From: Stercorarius parasiticus
Taxonomy: Eukaryota > Chordata > Aves > Charadriiformes > Stercorariidae
Assembly: GCA_013396915.1 (NCBI GenBank)
Contig: VWZL01000358.1
Location: 248,001-312,000 of the forward strand
Direction: 5' to 3'
Length of the DNA: 64,000 nucleotides
Shown: one piece after another, positions 59,801-64,000 of the stretch
Layout: each line of letters begins with the position of its first letter
Numbering within the stretch: position 1 is the stretch's first letter
Position numbers and translations under genes: made by a program
Notes under the pieces: model-generated
Seen by the model: only the letters and a program-made list of their open reading frames with translations
Told to the model about the DNA's origin: nothing
Databases searched by the model: none

Positions 59801-62800
59801 CATGTTTCCAATTGCTGTATCAAATCTACCTTGCGATGACGCTTGCCCCTTGAAAAATCTCTCTCAGGAATTTAAACACATCCACCCCACCGAAAAAAGT
59901 TTCAGCCTGGAATATATTATGACATTCAATCCAAGTACATTAAAAGCCAATCTGTACTGTAAAAATGTTATGAACAACAACAGCAGCAACCATAAAAAAA
60001 CAACTAAAGATTGTACCTTCCTTAGAGGTATGTATATTTAAAAATAGTTTTTGATATATTTCTCACGACATTATTATTTAATGTGATATCAAAAACCTCA
60101 CTAGTGACAGGGCTCTTGCTGTATGCATAAAATTAATTGCATGTGTAGATTTTTTCCAAAATTAGCATCTTTATCATGTTTTATCATTGTTTTAACTGTA
60201 TGAAGTGGCAGTGGGCAGGGAGATGTTATGTACAGGAAAGGCCTTGGTCTTTATTGACTTCTTTTTTCCTTGATTAGGGACTGAGAGTTTTCTTGTACTT
60301 ACTTAAAAAAGGGATACATTAACAGATATTCATGCACACAATTTGACAATAGAGCTAAAATTCTTATTTCACAATAGCAAAATACTGTCAAATTATACAC
60401 ATCTTTCCCCAAGAGACTTAGAGTTGTAAAGAAATGGTGAAGAAGAGAATTATTTATGGCATATTTTACAGAACACGTTCTTAAGCTTGACAGCAAGCTA
60501 TGGTCATTTTATTTTCCTTGAATGCCTTCCTGGAGCATAGCACAGTGGGAGATAGGACCTAAATTGTTCAGTGTCGCTTGGGCAGACAGTGCTGACAACG
60601 TGATCTTCCTCAATAGACAGTGATTTTTATGCTATGTAATCTAATAGCGACAGCAGGCACAATACCAGTAGATTTTCTTTCTGGCATGGAGCAATAAAAG
60701 ACAGTTTGTACTGGAGATGTCTGAAGTAGCCCATTAGGTCATTAAAAACAAATAGTAAAAACATATGCAAAAAATTCTGGACATCAAATAATGAAATAGT
60801 CTTTAAACTGCTTGGTGATGATAGAAGCAAGAGGTAACACTGTGGACTGGTGGTATTAGAGTGATTCCTAAGAGACGCGGACATGAGATCATTGTAATTG
60901 CCCATGTAAATGTAATAAAAAGATGGTTCATTGTTGCAAGCAGTTCAAAGATTATAGTCTACATCAATAATAGTGCTTTCTGAGGAAGAGCTTTAAAAAC
61001 ATGTACTAATCAGTAAGCTTAAGTCAAACCTAGAATTAAGGTTCTACATTTTAAAAATAATTCAGGAATTCCTTGAGTTATTCCATGAGTTACTCCCTGT
61101 AGAAGTGTTATGAATGTAAAATCACTCATATCAAGAATGTAATCCTTACAGTATAAAAAATGTGGGGAGTGTAGGATATAGAAATAGCAGAAATGTAGTA
61201 TGAAAATTACAAGATGAAGTGTTATCAAAGGATACTAAACCTGGCTTGGATTTATTTAGCACCTTGTTAACAGGACCTTTGATGGGTGCTCTTGCTGTGT
61301 TATTTCTCTGGTGCTCTGGACTACACATCCAGGGTAGGAGGTTTTGCCAGTCTTACTCAGCGGTACGTGATTGGGGTTGTCTAATTAGTTAAATCACAGG
61401 GATGCACTACCTCAAGGATTGAAGTGCCTGGGTGTCCTTGTAAAATAGAAAGCCAAGAAGCATTCCTTTTATTGTAAGTAAAGTTAATAAAGTCCCAAAA
61501 TGCTTTTCCAGTTTCCCAGCTGGATGTTCCTCCTTGAGCTGAAACATTGGAAGCAGTTGAGTCTAGATAAGTTCCAAATCTTAAAGGCAGTTTGGTTCCA
61601 CTCATGAGAGGGGAAAATGGGGGATTCTGGAGGTGCTGGAGCAGCCCGGTTTATGCTTCTTCTTTGAAGGTTAAGATGGGTTAAGGAAATATAGCTGGGG
61701 ACTTTGCTGTCTGTATTCTTTTGGTTAACGAGAAACTTGTAAACAGATGAGAAATTCCAGAACTATTTTTTTAGTTAGTGCTTACCATTGCTTAACTTAA
61801 TTTGTCTGCCTATGTGACCGTGGCATTCTTAAAGCTATTTAGGACTTATGTAGCACTACAGAACAAACAGAAATAAGATTAAAAGCTTGGGGTTTGGGTC
61901 GCATTTTAGTGAGAAACAGCCTACACTGGGAAATCACCTACTTCACAATAGACAGAACTTAGATCTTAATGACAAGGGGGAAAAATATATAAAAACATAA
62001 GTCCTTATCAGAAGACTGAAATCAAACACATAAAAAAATACCAATTTGTGTTATTAAGAAATCATGCTTCATTTTAGTCTTTGAGTTATAATAGTCTAGA
62101 TTGCCACCGAGTGACTCTCCTCCAAATGAGACAAGTCTCCTATTAACCTTACTTTTATTTTAGGTCAGCTAATCTGAAAGTACTGGAATGACACCACAGA
62201 AAAAAGGCTAAGAATGCTATGTTTGCACACCTAGCTTTAAGTAAATTATTCTGTTGTTGATAATCCAAAGAGTAAAAATCATTTTGTAGTACACCATTTG
62301 ATCGTTAATGGGCAGACAAATGTTAAAAACATGTTCTCTTCCTTCTGGAAGTGTTAAAAAGAAAAGAAAATGTCCAGTTAGGATACTTTGATACTTGCAT
62401 TAAAGACTCACCAAAACAGTGCTTAATAGGAAATGAATCTTTATGCTTTTTAATCTTAGTCTTAAACAACCATAATTGAAATCTTCTGTCTGGAGTACAA
62501 ACAGACCATGTTTTACCTCAGTAAGCAGGCATGATTACTTCTGCTCTGCCGAAGCCCCGTTGCTTAACTGTCTTGGGCTTTCAAATCAAATTATACATCC
62601 TCTGCCTCCTCTGCAGTGAAAGACGATAAAATAAACAAGGCAGTCACAAAACACACTCTCATTTTTTCCCCATTGGTCTGGCAGAATTCAAAAGAGGATG
62701 AGGTTGAAAAAGAGAGTGGATAAATCCCCTCTGGACCCTCTGTATTAGATAAAGCAAGCTAACAGAGAGAGAAGTGATCACTTTACAGCAGAGATGAACT

Positions 62801-64000
62801 TCTCGCAGGAAGTTTGATAAATTGACATCGTTCCAGGCAATTTGAGGTAATACAATCTTCATGTCTGAACAGTGTAATTACTAGATATGTTTCCAGCACT
62901 CAGAAACACTCTGTATCAATCATCATGAACAGTTTTAGCAACCATTTCTTTCAGGAAAAAAAAAGAGGAAGAGGGAAAAATAAGACAGAAAGCAAAAGAC
63001 AGGGGGTAAACACTAAAGAGTAATTTAGGGGGCTTTTTTAATGATAAACAAAACAAAACAGCTGAAGGAAACATATGCCACCTCAGTTTGAGGTGATGAA
63101 GAGAAGACCTGATGCAAGTGAGATGGTCTCAGCAGGGGGATAGCCTAACTGGTACCAGGTAGACGGCGGTGCTCTAGTAAAATCTAACTTCATTTCCTCA
63201 GTGAATCTGCAGCACTTTTGGTGCTGTCAGTATGATCCTAGACTATTTCTCCTATCAATCTCTGTGACTCCCAAGCTTGACACATGGACATTTTGATCAG
63301 TGACATGTGGTGCAACCGTACTGTCCCATTTTCAAGGGAGGTGTGGTGCTATGGCAAGAGCAGAACAACAGAGTAGCACTAGCTGAAATAAACTCCACAA
63401 TCTGAGTGTGAGAAAGTAATTTCTGCCACCTACTCCAAAGAGAGAGGTAGTGCTACCTGTCAGGTAGAACTACAATAAATGAAAACAGCTTAGCTGTTGG
63501 ACTTTTTTTCCCCTCGCCCATACGGGAAATGTTTGCCCAACTGACGTACTAGCTTAATTCCCAGCAGCATGTTTTCAAATAACTTTTTTTTATTCAGTTC
63601 CATATGGGGGGCATGAGGTTAATTTTTCAAGCTGCATGTAAGGTTGCAATTATTCGTTTTTCATTATAATGACATTTATCAAAGTGGCAAGAACTGCTAC
63701 TAAAACATGTACTAATTGACTTTCCTATATTTATAATGTCAGATAAGAGGCAAGCAACAAAAAATGAATGACTGTTTCATAGAGTCCATGCTGAATGTAT
63801 TTGTAGGTAGACAAACCATTGGAATGTCTCTGAATATTACATTGGCTAGCCATGAGTAGGTGCTGGACAGCTGTTCAAAAACGTTGTCTGGACTGAGCTC
63901 CAACTGTTTTAATTTCTTAACAAATGGAACAGGTCTAATGTTCATGGTTCTTCCCATTGCACATTCACAATCATCCACTTTACTTAGCCCTGCTACTTTG
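53868..64000. other. Long gene-free stretch to the window end
   Basis: About 10 kb of AT-rich DNA with only simple homopolymer runs (near 54098-54109, 56480-56493, 56853-56866). The two longest open frames (58173-58697 plus, 174 residues; 59619-60041 plus, 140 residues) show no known domain or conserved motif and no splice or promoter context, and their length is close to chance expectation. No dispersed repeat recognised. Confidence 0.5.

Noticed and set aside
59619..60041. Open frame of 140 residues, plus strand
   Set aside because: No motif or family resemblance. The Asn-rich end comes from an AACAAC/AGCAGC patch. Not significant by length.
63141..63152. TAGCCTAACTGG matches the tRNA A-box consensus
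   Set aside because: No B-box (GGTTCGANTCC) at a suitable distance and no cloverleaf can be drawn; a chance match.

Overview
The window looks like nuclear DNA from a bird. It is AT-rich, vertebrate-style non-coding sequence. Its recognisable dispersed repeats are nearly all CR1 LINEs with typical avian CR1 3' ends (short octamer tails of the ATTCTRTG / CAYAGAAT type, no poly-A tail, 5' truncation). One GC-rich segment resembles a family of avian endogenous-retrovirus-derived repeats as I remember it. No Alu, L1 or mammalian B elements, no bacterial gene organisation, and no CRISPR array, tRNA or rRNA were seen. The species cannot be told from the sequence. I found no host protein-coding exon that I can defend, so the window reads as intergenic or deep intronic DNA.

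Layout. 389-3162: an old antisense CR1 cut in two by about 1.4 kb of unclassified sequence (about 1479-2898), which itself carries a younger CR1 (2119-2497). 4719-4962: a short CR1 3' end next to an unusual CpG-rich inverted repeat. 4963-14225: no genes, only simple repeats and a 30-bp tandem duplication. 14226-14900: a sense CR1 3' end. 15721-17115: an old antisense CR1 with an internal deletion. 17166-26369: no genes; microsatellites and one canonical G-quadruplex motif. 26370-28387: a CR1 cluster interrupted by a 199-base N gap. 28388-32553: no genes. 32554-35661: the longest CR1 copy, in sense orientation, with remains of the ORF1 esterase-type domain, the endonuclease and the reverse transcriptase. 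35662-39032: micro-repeats and a 63-nt homopurine run. 39033-39438: a GC-rich, CpG-rich ERV-like segment between a T22 run and an A37 run, which looks like a deletion derivative. 43188-43860: an ancient, very degenerate CR1-type relic. 43861-53333: a 9.5-kb stretch almost free of recognisable repeats. 53334-53867: another antisense CR1. 53868-64000: no recognised feature beyond simple repeats.

Nothing here works as a pathway. The CR1 copies are dead: frameshifts and stops throughout, and the catalytic FADD box of the reverse transcriptase is changed in both copies where it can be read. The items most worth a second look are the ERV-like deletion derivative at 39033-39438, the nested CR1 locus at 389-3162, the gap-bearing CR1 cluster at 26370-28387, the minus-strand G-quadruplex motif at 18852-18886 and the isolated CpG-rich NRF1-like inverted repeat at 4690-4713. 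I did not find a convincing new biological system.
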